From: Cardiocondyla obscurior
Lineage: Eukaryota; Arthropoda; Insecta; Hymenoptera; Formicidae
Reading direction: 5' to 3'
DNA length: 64,000 bases
Assembly (NCBI RefSeq): GCF_019399895.1
Contig: NW_027228811.1
Span: 1-64,000, forward strand
Shown here: piece by piece, positions 41,371-52,455 of the stretch
Layout: each line of letters starts with the position of its first letter
Position numbering within the stretch: the stretch's first letter is position 1
Position numbers and translations under genes: made by a program
Notes under the pieces: generated by a model
What the model saw: only the letters and a program-made list of their open reading frames with translations
What the model was told of the DNA's origin: nothing
Databases searched by the model: none

Positions 41371-43524
41371 AGCATCATTTTTATAGGCAAATTCTCAAAT
41401 AAAAAAATTTACTGAAAAAATTAAGCAATTCGAAGAAACGGATAAAACTGCAAAGGTAATGTTTTTTTTAAATAATTACAATTTATTGTTATATTAAGAT
41501 TGTAAAGAAATGTGACAATTAAAAATACTTTATTCCAGAATTTCACTTTGTTATTAGAACAAGAACGAATTCAGTGGAAATCTTTGGAAAATAAACTTAT
41601 GAAACAGATTGAAGAGAAAAAAAAACGATGTAAAGCTGAAGATTGAGTTTAATTAATGCAATTCTTTATGGAATAATTTCATAATTTGCTCAGGCAGGCC
41701 TGATAAATAATCGTAATTGTTGTGGAATTGTAACAGAGAATTTTAATTTATGTATAATTTATTTGATTATCTAATTATTGTGTAAATAATGTTTGCTTTC
41801 TCCGTTTCGTAAAGCTCTAGCTTTATTTTATGCATCGGTTGTAATCTCACAAAATTAGTGTTTTCCTTTTACATTTTTCTCCTACTATTATCATATTTGC
41901 ACATGTGACTATATCGTGATAAGATAAAACAAAGCGAGAAAATGAAATTATTTCATACATGTGTTTTGCAAATAAAGATCTATTCAAAAGAGAAATTTTA
42001 TAGTAAGAAAAATAAACTTATTAATATTAATATTTATGGAATAGATTTTATAAATAAAAGTTTCTTTATAAGTAAATCTATTAGCATTTTTCCAGTAGAG
42101 CTGATGATCAATACTTATGACAAATAATAATCTTAATTATATTATTATGATTTTATTTAAGCTTTCACATATTCTTTTTATATTGCTGATTGTAAAATAA
42201 TGTTTTTAGGATTGCTGGCCAAGACGAGATTATTGGAACAGCAACAAAAAACTATAGAAAAGATTAAAGCAGAAGAAAAGCGATCTCATTGGAAGGGCAA
42301 GGAATTGCTGGCCAAGACGAGATTATTGGAACAGCAACAAAAAACTATAGAAAAGTTGAAAGCAGAAGAAAAGCGATCTCATTGGAAGGGCAAGGAAAAT
42401 GTAGTACATTCAACACCTATTTCTTCTCCGCATAAAACATTAACGCCATTAAAAGATACTCAAATTTATATCTGTAAAGAATATTGCTAAGAATGTTTAT
42501 GTTTAATTTTTTTAAATATGTATTATTAGTATTTTTATTGATTTTTCTGATTATCGTTAATACATGTATTTGTTTTACACAGGTTACTAAAACAAAAAAT
42601 AAAGAAATAGAGGAGGTAAAACAAATTTCCTCCAAAAAAATTGAAGAAGAAACTGAACAAATAATGAAGCATGCTTAGAAACTGATCAATAAAGCTGAAA
42701 CTGATAAACAAGGTGCACTAATAGCATATTGTACCGAGAGTACAGAGCAGGTGAAAAAAACGATTATCGAATGCGATGCTAAAGTCTTTGTGAAAGTTTT
42801 TAAACATTCAAACACATTCATACTTTTACAATATTAATTTATGTAATTTATTCTGTAGATATATATATATATATTTTTTTTTTAAATCTATATTTTGTTT
42901 ATTACTTTTCTCTATACGTTTCTAATTTATTCAACTTATACGTACTCTTTGTGATACTTGAAAAAATTTTGGGTTTAAAAAAATATAAATAATATGTTAG
43001 AATAAAATGTGTTTCAGGTCAACGCTATGGTCGAAGAAGTGCGAAATACCGTGGAAAAGAAGATACGGCTTGCTAACGGCAGATATAAAACGTGTTTGGT
43101 TCGTATAGAGGTAGAGCGGGTTGCATTAGATGAAAAGCTTGCACAAAGAATTATTATTATGTTATAATTTGTGACTTTCAGACGAGTTTTAGTTAAAGTT
43201 TACAACTCGAATTGGATAAAACAGAAAGCGAATTAGCGAAAAAAAAATAAGAATTGAGAACTTTAAAAGATCACATTAGAGCAGAAGCAGCTGAAATGGT
43301 TAGTAAGAAAAAAGGATTTGATAATATAAAATCAATCTTTGAGACAAAGATCGATTGAAGTGTCCAGGCGCTTGCGGCGACTCGATACTAATAATAATCG
43401 GTAAGCTCGCGAGAGAGAGAACAAATAAAGACAATTTGCAAGGTAAAATAGCGAAGACTAATTTAGCTTAACGTGCTCCGTGCAGGAGCTTGAATTTACA
43501 CATATTTGTATTTTTAGCATGCTG
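41371..43524 (+). pseudogene. Exon-like coiled-coil fragments of unidentified gene(s)
   Basis: Exon-like blocks bounded by AG and GT encode coiled-coil segments: IKKFTEKIKQFEETDKTAK (41390-41456), LLLEQERIQWKSLENKLMKQ (41540-41646), a tandemly duplicated LLAKTRLLEQQQKTIEK (42208 and 42304), a Lys/Glu-rich block at 42590-42790, VNAMVEEVRNTVEKKIRLAN (43020-43150) and LELDKTESELAKK (43205-43300). The stretches between are AT-rich. I do not recognise the parent gene; the blocks may come from more than one. Stops interrupt several of them. Retained intron-like DNA again argues for DNA-level capture. Confidence 0.55.
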
Positions 43525-43695
43525 TTCGGAAAAAGAAACATGTAGATGTGCAGTTTTATACTGAAGTCGGCGAAATTACTACAGATTTATGTAGGTAAAC
43601 ATCAACACATGCATGATCGCGACGATCTCGCAGCTGAACAATCGGAACGAGAACTAAGACATAAATTAAAAACTGCTTTTAAAATACTAATAATA
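43525..43695 (+). pseudogene. dre4: Captured fragment of FACT subunit SPT16 (dre4)
   Basis: The frame reads RKKKHVDVQFYTEVGEITTD, shifts once, then continues as GKHQHMHDRDDLAAEQSERE and LRHKLKTAF. This is a highly conserved stretch of the histone chaperone SPT16, part of FACT. Only about 55 codons are present, with a frameshift at about 43590. It follows an AG acceptor and ends at the start of an AT-rich block that shares a 30-bp word with the end of the next captured fragment (see 45255). Confidence 0.8.
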
Positions 43696-44612
43696 AGGGT
43701 AATAATAATAAAATAAATGAAAAGGAATCAGTTATGTAATAATTTATTACTAATAATAAGGGTAATAATAATATTTACATAAAACTGTGTGCACTACGTG
43801 ATAAGACAAAAATTAAGTACATATACATATTTTATTTGAAATAATATCGATATACTTGTTAAAAAAGTTATTAATAATTGATGATAACGAATGTCTTCGG
43901 GCTATAATATTCAAACTTGAATTTTTCTTTTTAACAGAATTTATAAAAAGGTTTTCAATTTTATATTAGAGCTATCTTCTTTTATTTGGCAAATCAACAC
44001 ATGTACATACGTGCACTCTGTTATCTCTTATTTAAATACCGAAATACGTATTATCGTCTTGAATATTTTAGATAAAAAGATTAACATAAATTGTTGGTAA
44101 TCGCGAATAATATTTTTTCGATTATTTAAGATACCGACCCGCATATATGTCATTAACATGACCAAATTGTCGTCACGATGTATCGTCGCGGGGACTCAAT
44201 GAGAGCATTTGAAGGCTTTTATGAAACAGAGGCGTGCCACTTGTCGTTACTTTTGCAAGAGTAGAGGATCGTGCACAGATTCCTGCGGTCCATAAAATTC
44301 TGCTCGAAGAACAGTCATGCAGTATTTGACGTGACGCTAACTGATTAACATACATTTGGATGCGCAAAGTATATCAGAATATATTTAAACGAGAGGCTGG
44401 AGAAGTCTGCCGTAGGATGAATTCATTACAAATAACGGTATAAAAATTCATTTAAAGATTCGGTGGCAGCCGGATCCAACACAAGTGGAATCTGTATTTC
44501 CTTGATAACATCTAAAGTATCTATTGAAATATCGTGTAAAAATTAGTAATAGTGATGTTTAGAAGTGAATAATTTTTAACCATCAAATATTAATTTAAAA
44601 AGAAAGGACAAA
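43696..44612. other. AT-rich stretch between captured fragments
   Basis: It contains two copies of TAATAATAAGGGTAATAATAA (about 43687 and 43749) and the 30-bp word that recurs at 45255. No gene is supported; the 64-residue minus-strand frame at 44173-44367 has no recognisable motif. Confidence 0.4.
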
Positions 44613-45254
44613 GATGGACAAGAGTAAGTAAAATGGGGTTCTAATATTGTATACAAGTTTTGTTTGTTTATTTAGAATATTACAACTAATTTACCATCGT
44701 AAAGAAAGAACCGTTTAGTTCTGTAATTTGTAATAGAGTCTTGTTATAAAGTCTTGTTTAAAGAATTTAATTTGTATTTTCTTAAAAAATCATATTTAAT
44801 ATTTCAGAAAAGGAGTTAATTAAATGTCGAGACGTTTTATGGCTCTTAGTTCTTTGCGGTTTTGCCATCAATTACATGTTACGATTAAATTTGAATCTCA
44901 CTATTGTTGCAATGGTAATACCGTATCCGAAACCCGCAGCTGTTGCGCAGTGCAATGAGGAAAACAATGCATCAACCGTTGACATTTGGATTAACGAAAC
45001 ATCTTGGGATGATAATACTTCTTTCGTAAACGTCACGGTATCCTGATTGTGAATAAAATTAATGAGACGTGCGTTTCGTATGCAATATCAGATTTAACTT
45101 TTGGTTGTGAAAGAGCAGCGCCTTTTCTTTCAACATTTCTTATTTCACAATTTTGTTTAGTATGAAGATCGATTTGCTTGGAACGAGTACGAACAAGGAC
45201 TAATATTGGGAGCCTATTACTAATTACACTGGATATCGCAGCTTCCTGGTGGTC
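44613..45254 (+). pseudogene. Captured fragment of an SLC17-type (Picot-like) transporter
   Basis: A first exon ATGGACAAGA (44613-44622) is followed by GTAAGT. A second exon after TTTCAG (44807) encodes CRDVLWLLVLCGFAINYMLR and LNLTIVAMVIPYP, the first membrane segment of insect inorganic phosphate cotransporter-like proteins, then an Asn-rich loop with N-glycosylation sites. A later exon-like piece (about 45161-45254) reads FAWNEYEQGLILGAYY, a stop, and SQLPGG, the next conserved loop of the family. Retained introns and the stop show a captured, dead genomic fragment. Confidence 0.75.
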
Positions 45255-45464
45255 TAATAAAATAAATGAAAAGGAATCAGTTATAATAAAGCTTCGTCGC
45301 CGACATTGATTTGTGTTAACCTGCAATAAAATGTTATATTAGATTAGAAATATTTATACAATGCATAATTAAAAAAAATGTCTAATTAAATTAATAATAT
45401 TTTGTTTTCTTACCTATCAATGTTTAATAAAAATATAAAGTTTGGTTATGTGTGGTACCGGCAC

Positions 45465-46210
<746 letters not shown>

Positions 46211-46249
46211 TTGCTTCAATAATGTCGATAGCAGAAGTTGGAGGGAAAG

Positions 46250-48600
46250 ATATAAAAGCCGATCGCGATTTTGTGTGAGTTTACAATAATTGCGTTAAAA
46301 TGCGTTTGTCGCATTTATATTGTAAATGTTCACAATTAATGATTGTTATTTATTCTTTTTTGTAGTTCTCGCTTCTGATTGGCTGAATCGCTTCTAATTT
46401 TCTGAATTAACAAAAAATTACGCTTAAAGCATTTCAATTGTAAATTTTTGCAATTAATGATTGTTAATTATTTTTGTTTTCGCTTTCTTGTACTCTTTCC
46501 GCTTCAAATTGGCAGAATCTCTTTTGATTGGCTGAATTAACCAAAAAACGCGCTTGTAGCATTTTGGTTGTAAATTTTCGCAATTAATTTTTGCAATTAA
46601 TAATTGTTAATTATTCTCTTTCGCTTTCTTAAACTTTTTATTCTCTCTCGCTTTTGATTGGCTGAATCAGCCAAAAATGCGCTAGTAGCATTTTGATTGT
46701 AAAGTTTTGCAATTAATGATTGTTAATTATTTTTTTTCGCTTTCTTGTACTCTTTCCGCTTCTGATTGGCAGAATCTCTTTTTTTGGCTGAATTAACCAA
46801 AACGCGCTTGTAGCATTTCGGTTGTAAATTTTTGCAATTAATTTTTGCAATTAATAATTTTAATGATTGTTAATTATTTTCTTTTCTTCTGATTGGCTGA
46901 ATCCCTTCTGATTGGCTGAATTAATCAAAAAACGCGCTTGCAGCATTTTGGTTGTAAATTTACGCAATTAATTAATGATTGTTAATTATTCTCTTTCGCT
47001 TTCTTGAACTTTTTATTCTCTTTTGCTTTTTTGTACTTTTCTCGCTATTGATTGGCTGAATCAGCCAAAAATGCGCTAGTAGCATTTTGATTGTAAAGTT
47101 TTGCAATTAATGATTGTTAATTATTTTCTTTCGCTTTCTTGTACACTTTCCGCTTCTGATTGGCAGAATCTCTTTTTATTGGTCTTGTTAACAGTTATTT
47201 ATTCTCTATCGCTTTCTTGTTCTCTTTCCGCTTCTGATTGACTAAATCGCTTCTAATTGGTTGATTAATAAAAAAAACGCGCTTGTAGCATTTCGGTTGT
47301 AAATTTACGCAATTAATGATTGTTATTTATTTTCTTTCTCTCGACGGGCCGGCACATTCGCCATTTTGAAATGGAGGGAATTGAGATCAGAATAACAAAA
47401 AACGATTGCGTTGTATGGGTGAGTTTATAACAAGTTGTAGTAGTAACGGTGAGTTTCGTAACGTATATTTACATAGTTTATGACAGCTGTCACTACAGCG
47501 AGAGTGAAATATTGTTTATGTTGTGGTTTTGTGATAGATCGCGTATAATTTTAACATTGACTGTGTAGATTGGGCTTAGGACTGTTCGTCGTGCATATAG
47601 TGATAACCAGGGTAAGATACGTTTTCGCTTTTTCCTGCAATCTTCGCTTATTTTTTCGCTATGACTGTTATCTCTTCTCGGTTGCTTTCTTGTACTTTTC
47701 TCGGTTCTGCTTGGTTGAATCAGCAAAAAAACGCGATTGTAGCATGTCGATTTTAAATTTACGCAATTAAAGATTCGTTTTTTGTTGATTTATCTATTCT
47801 CTATCTTGTTAATTATTTTCTATCGCTTTCTTGTACTTTTCGCGCTTCTGATTGGTTGAATCGCTTTTGATTGGCTGAATTAACTAAAAAATGCGCTTGT
47901 AGCATTGCAATTAATGACTATTATCTATTTTCTATCACTTTCTTGTATTTTTCGCGTTTTTGATTGGCTGAATCGCTTCTAATTGGCTGAATTAACCAAA
48001 AAACGCGCTTGTAGCATTTCGGTTGTAAATTTACGCAATTAATGATTGTTATGTATTTTCTTTCGTTTCTTGTCGACTGTTATCTATTCTCTATTGCTTT
48101 CTTGTACTTTTTGCGCTTCTGATTGGCTGAATCGTTTCTGATTGGCTGAATTAATCAAAAAACGCGGTTGTAGCATTTCGGTTGTAAATTTACGCAATTA
48201 ATGATTATTATCTATTCTTTATCAGTTTCTTGTATTTTTCGCGCTTCTGATTGGCTGAATAGCTTCTGATTGGCTGAATTAATTAACTAAAAAACGCGCT
48301 TGTAGCATTTCGGTTGTAATTAATTACTATTATCTATTTTTTATCATTTCTTGTATTTTTCGCGCTTCTGATTGGCTGAATCGCTTCTGTTTGGCTGAAT
48401 TAACTAAAAAACGCGCTTGTAGCATTTTGGTTGTAAATTAATGACTATTATCTATTCTTTATCACTTTCTTGTATTTTTCGCGCTCCTGATTGGCTGATT
48501 AATGACTATTATCTATTTTCTATCACTTTCTTGTATTTTTTGCGTTTCTGATTGACTGAATTAATCAGAAAACGCGGTTGTAGCATTTTGGTTGTAAATT
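46250..48600. repeat. Degenerate satellite array of about 110-150 bp units, CCAAT-rich
   Basis: Roughly 15 or more imperfect units built on CGCTTCTGATTGGCTGAAT, AACCAAAAAACGCGCTTGTA, GCATTTCGGTTGTAAATTTA and CGCAATTAATGATTGTTA. ATTGG is an inverted CCAAT box and occurs in nearly every unit, often twice. A patch at 47340-47600 is different, with CGCCATTTTGAAATGGAGGG echoing the start of the gene at 46210. No coding sequence is supported. Confidence 0.8.
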
Positions 48601-48868
48601 TACGCAATTAATGATCCGTACGCTCTGTTTTTTTCGCGCTATCTGTTCTCTTTTTTCTGCGCTTTTCTTTTTGTCCGTACCCTTCGTTCTCTTTGTACGC
48701 TCTGTTCTTTTCGATGTTTCGATCTTTCCTCTTTATTTATTCTTTCCATACGTTCCGTTCTCTCCACACGTCACGTTTTTTACGTTAGAATGTAATTTCC
48801 TTTTCTTTTTTTCAGGTCTATTTGAAGGTCAGGTCGATTTGGAGGATTTTTTTAAATAAAAGCGGTTG
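48601..48868 (+). other. T-rich stretch leading into the Helitron
   Basis: TTTCTTTTTGTCCGTACC-type pyrimidine-rich sequence ends at a TTTTTTTCAG and a short purine-rich stretch (48816-48865). It is 3'-splice-site-like, but there is no gene to join. The Helitron 5' end probably lies near 48865. Confidence 0.3.
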
Positions 48869-49139
48869 TGCGCTTATAATCGTAGGCTGCTGTGCGCTTA
48901 CATACGTAGGCTGCTGTGCGCTTACATACGTAGGCTGCTGTGCGCTTACATACGTAGGCTGCTGTGCGCTTACATACGTAGGCTGCTGTGCGCTTACATA
49001 CGTAGGCTGCTGTGCGCTTACATACGTAGGCTGCTGTGCGCTTACATACGTAGGCTGCTGTGCGCTTACATACGTAGGCTGCTGTGCGCTTACATACGTA
49101 GGCTGCTGTGCGCTTACATACGTAGGCTGCTGTGCGCCA
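48869..49139. repeat. 24-bp tandem repeat, 11 copies, in the Helitron 5' leader
   Basis: The unit is TAGGCTGCTGTGCGCTTACA plus TACG. The first copy differs (TTATAATCG). Because 24 is a multiple of three, frames stay open on both strands, giving spurious ORFs. The core GGCTGCTGTGCGC recurs at the 3' side of the Helitron (57047-57262) and, inverted, beside copy A (24540-24605). Confidence 0.95.
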
Positions 49140-49461
49140 AAAAATATAGACTGCATTTGCGTCAAAGAGTATAGGCCACATTTGCGCTAAAGAATATAGG
49201 CTGCAGTTGCGCCTAAGAATATAGGCTGCATTTGCGCCAAAGAATATAGGCTGCATTTGTATCCAAGAATATATACTTTATTTGCGCCAAAGAATATAGG
49301 CTACTTCTGTGCCAAAACATAGGGTATTTCCGTACCAAAGATTATACGTTGTATCTGCACCAAAGATCATAGTCTGCTTTTGTGCCAAAAAACACAGACC
49401 GTTGTGTGCCTGCACAAAACGATTGCTTTGTTGTTTATAAATACAAATTTGTAATATAAAC
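49140..49461. repeat. Second, looser tandem repeat in the Helitron leader
   Basis: About ten imperfect units of AAAGAATATAGGCTGCATTTGCGCC, running to about 49420. They share the GGCTGC...GCGC skeleton with the 24-bp repeats. The ORF begins about 40 bp further on. Confidence 0.8.
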
Positions 49462-52455
49462 ATGTTTTCAAAACAAAAAAAAGTCATTTTACAACTTAAA
49501 GAAAAAGATGAAATTACTCGGGGAGATTGGTTAAGTGATGTCCATATGGATCATTTTAACAATCTGTTGGAAAACCATTCAGATTATAAACCTGTTTCAA
49601 CGTGGCGGATACAATTACCACAAACAATAAATCCTGTCTCTCCGAACAAAAAACATATACAAATATTATATAGTCAACAACATTGGGTATGTAGTTATTA
49701 CAATACAAAACGTATATTTATTTATGATTCATTAAATTCAAACAATGTACATGAAGATCATTTAATAATGTTATCAAGGTTGTTTCCAACATATGATTTT
49801 CAAAAAAAGAATTCAATTATATTTCCTTCTGTTCAGAAACAACCAAATAGTGACGATTGCGGTGTTTTTGCCATAGCTTTCGCCGTGTCGTTATTATTCA
49901 ATATAAAACCCGAGAAAGTAAAGTATGATTGGAGTAAAATGCGTTCGCATTTATTAAAAATTTTTGAAACTAATATGATAGAGCATTTTCCACAAGATTT
50001 GCAATGTGGCGTAACACAGAAAGTGTTACCATTAGCTGTAGTAAGAGCAAAAGAGTTAGACGCAACAAAGAAACGTATAAAACGACAATATGATAAGAAG
50101 CAATTACAAAAATTAAATAATATTAATAAAAATAAACAATGTCAGCAAGAAGACAATGTACATGATAATGACCAAGTGAATTATGCACAAAATTTAAAGA
50201 AATGTGCTAAAAAACGCTGTCAAAATTATGAAGATAAAAAAAATAAAGGTGCTGAAAAGCGGCGTAAATATGAAGAAGATTCGGTTAATAATATTGTTAA
50301 ACAGAGAAAACCATGTGAACATAAGAGAAAAAATAAACGAGCTAAACAGAAAGAAGACTGTGAAAATAGTAACGAATATAAGCTTGCTAAACGGAGAGAA
50401 AATTATGCACAAAAAAGAAATTTATCGCTTAAAAAACAATGTCTATACATAAAAAATAAAGAAAAAGAACATTTACGAAAACGAATATTTTATTTTTTCA
50501 ATTCAGAGCATGTGCAAAAAAACAAAGCGTTCTACAGGTTGCACTCAGAGCGTAAGTGGCTTTATAATAAGCAATACTACCAGAAAAAAATATTAGAGTA
50601 CACAGTTGCAGTGGAAAAGTGTAATCCTGTCAAAAATATTTTAAAAAAATATGCAAAATTTAGATCCACAAATTATTTAAGAACTCATAATTCTTTTGAG
50701 ACATATGTGATACATATTTTATACAAACAAGGTATTACTAATAGTAATAAATCTTATATTGAAAAAAGATTGAAAGCAGAACAAATTGTTCGGTGGTGTT
50801 TCAATATTAGAGATACTTTTGTTCGTGATATGTATAAAATATTAGCTAAACTCAAAAATAGATCTGAAACTTGTTTGTCTGTTGCTGCAGAATGTATTAC
50901 AGTTGATGACAAAATAAGTGCATTTTGTGGTATATCTAGACATACAGCTTCGTCTGAAAATTATTTCGTTGATTCGACGTATTGTGATATTAATTCATCC
51001 AAAGTTAATGTAACGGAACCTTTAATGTTAAACACGAGAGGACAAATTGTTAATACGTTACCTTTGGTAGAAGCTCGAGCAAAAAAATCGTGGTTATGCG
51101 GTACTTTATGTAAAGTTAATGATCCGCTTCTAATCGAACGATATCAAAAATTGTTAGAAGCTATAAATGAATGTACTTTGAGGAAAATTCCGGAACTAAT
51201 GCAAAGAATTTACGATTGCACTGTAACAATTTTTTACAAAAATTTAGAAAATGCTAAAAAGGGTCACGCACATAGCTGTTACATTAATTTAAATCTTTGT
51301 AAAGCTATGTTTATTCCAGTTCAATTATTATCACCGCATTTCCCAAAAGTGAGATATATTAGACGTATGCTTTACCAACTATATAGCTCTTATCAAAAAA
51401 TGTTACAGTTGGACGAAGCATTAACTTGTGGTGAAGTTGATAAACTACAGGAAATTATACGTTCAGCACAAGAATTAGCGGATATATACAAGCATCAGCA
51501 AAGTGATACAATTATGAGTGATGATGATATTATTTCAAAATATCAAAATGCGTTTAAAGCTTTGAAGAAACGTTCTTTTGATACACCACGATATATTTGT
51601 ATATCGTGTGAAAGACTTTGTTACAAGAAAAATATTTCAAAAGTTAATAATAATAAAGTTCAAACACGTAGAAGTAATCCAATTTGGAACGATTTAATGG
51701 CATATGTAAATCAACAAAAAATTAATCCTGAATACATATGTCATTATTGTGATAAGAAATTTCGTAGCGGACTGTTACCTGCTTATTGTATTCTAAATAA
51801 TTTATTCGCAAATGATGTACCGGAGTGTATATCTTCTCTTAATGAATTTGAGAAAATACTTATACAGAGAGCTAAAGCTTTTCAGACTGTAGTTAAAATG
51901 GGAACAGTTTTTCATAAGGTAATTCCAGAAAGACAAAAAATACAAAAAGTTAAAGGTTCAACTTTTCACTTACCAATTCCTTTAGAAGAAACTTTTAATA
52001 AATTATGTTCAAAAATTGATCCAATAAATTTAAATCACGAATTATGTATCTTAGTTAGAAATATTCCAACTAAATCAAAAATTATTTGGGAAGATTTAGT
52101 GGATTTAAAAAAAATATATCAAGCTTTAAAATGGTTGAAAGTTCATAACTTTTTATATTCTGGCATTGTACTGCCCATAACACATGTTCAATTAAATTTA
52201 GGAAGTCTTAATAACGTAGAATTTCAGGCACAAGAAACAAAAAATGATGCAGAAGCTCCATTTAATGAAGAAAATGTTTTAAATAATTCCAATTTGCAAA
52301 CGCAAAAGATGACAGATGATGAAGTTCAATTACATCAGCGCAAGGCTATGTTGACTCAAAAAGATGACAATGAGAGTTACTACGAGCAATATACTATATA
52401 TCCATTATATGAAAAAAAAAAAATAAAACTGCAACTGCTTTGTATCAAATGTTAA
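49462..52455 (+). CDS. Helitron ORF1: Ulp1-type cysteine protease plus N-terminal replicase region
   Basis: 997 residues. Residues 60-145 form a Ulp1/SENP-like (C48) protease: His74 in QHWVCSYY, Asp89 in IFIYDSLN and Cys133 in NSDDCGVFAIAF, the His-Asp-Cys order of the family. A Lys-rich region (about 200-400) follows, then conserved blocks SRHTASSENYFVDSTY and KKGHAHSCYINLNLC, and a Cys-rich stretch (YICISCERLCYKK, ICHYCDKKF) that may bind zinc. Ulp1-family domains cleave SUMO-like modifiers. The last 15 residues are out of frame with the next ORF; the break is at a run of twelve A (52412-52423). The two ORFs would normally be one RepHel protein. Copy A at 203-2000 is a relative. Confidence 0.85.
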   Translation: MFSKQKKVILQLKEKDEITRGDWLSDVHMDHFNNLLENHSDYKPVSTWRIQLPQTINPVSPNKKHIQILYSQQHWVCSYYNTKRIFIYDSLNSNNVHEDHLIMLSRLFPTYDFQKKNSIIFPSVQKQPNSDDCGVFAIAFAVSLLFNIKPEKVKYDWSKMRSHLLKIFETNMIEHFPQDLQCGVTQKVLPLAVVRAKELDATKKRIKRQYDKKQLQKLNNINKNKQCQQEDNVHDNDQVNYAQNLKKCAKKRCQNYEDKKNKGAEKRRKYEEDSVNNIVKQRKPCEHKRKNKRAKQKEDCENSNEYKLAKRRENYAQKRNLSLKKQCLYIKNKEKEHLRKRIFYFFNSEHVQKNKAFYRLHSERKWLYNKQYYQKKILEYTVAVEKCNPVKNILKKYAKFRSTNYLRTHNSFETYVIHILYKQGITNSNKSYIEKRLKAEQIVRWCFNIRDTFVRDMYKILAKLKNRSETCLSVAAECITVDDKISAFCGISRHTASSENYFVDSTYCDINSSKVNVTEPLMLNTRGQIVNTLPLVEARAKKSWLCGTLCKVNDPLLIERYQKLLEAINECTLRKIPELMQRIYDCTVTIFYKNLENAKKGHAHSCYINLNLCKAMFIPVQLLSPHFPKVRYIRRMLYQLYSSYQKMLQLDEALTCGEVDKLQEIIRSAQELADIYKHQQSDTIMSDDDIISKYQNAFKALKKRSFDTPRYICISCERLCYKKNISKVNNNKVQTRRSNPIWNDLMAYVNQQKINPEYICHYCDKKFRSGLLPAYCILNNLFANDVPECISSLNEFEKILIQRAKAFQTVVKMGTVFHKVIPERQKIQKVKGSTFHLPIPLEETFNKLCSKIDPINLNHELCILVRNIPTKSKIIWEDLVDLKKIYQALKWLKVHNFLYSGIVLPITHVQLNLGSLNNVEFQAQETKNDAEAPFNEENVLNNSNLQTQKMTDDEVQLHQRKAMLTQKDDNESYYEQYTIYPLYEKKKIKLQLLCIKC

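Noticed and set aside
40700..45254. The mask, SPT16 and transporter pieces as real host genes that place the window next to ordinary genes
   Set aside because: Each is a short fragment with stops or frameshifts, all lie within DNA inserted in the Harbinger transposase, and no flanking exons of the same genes appear.
48818..49256. Four overlapping ORFs on both strands over the 24-bp array; also considered as a CRISPR array
   Set aside because: A repeat length divisible by three keeps all frames open. There are no unique spacers between repeats and the host is eukaryotic, so it is a plain tandem repeat.
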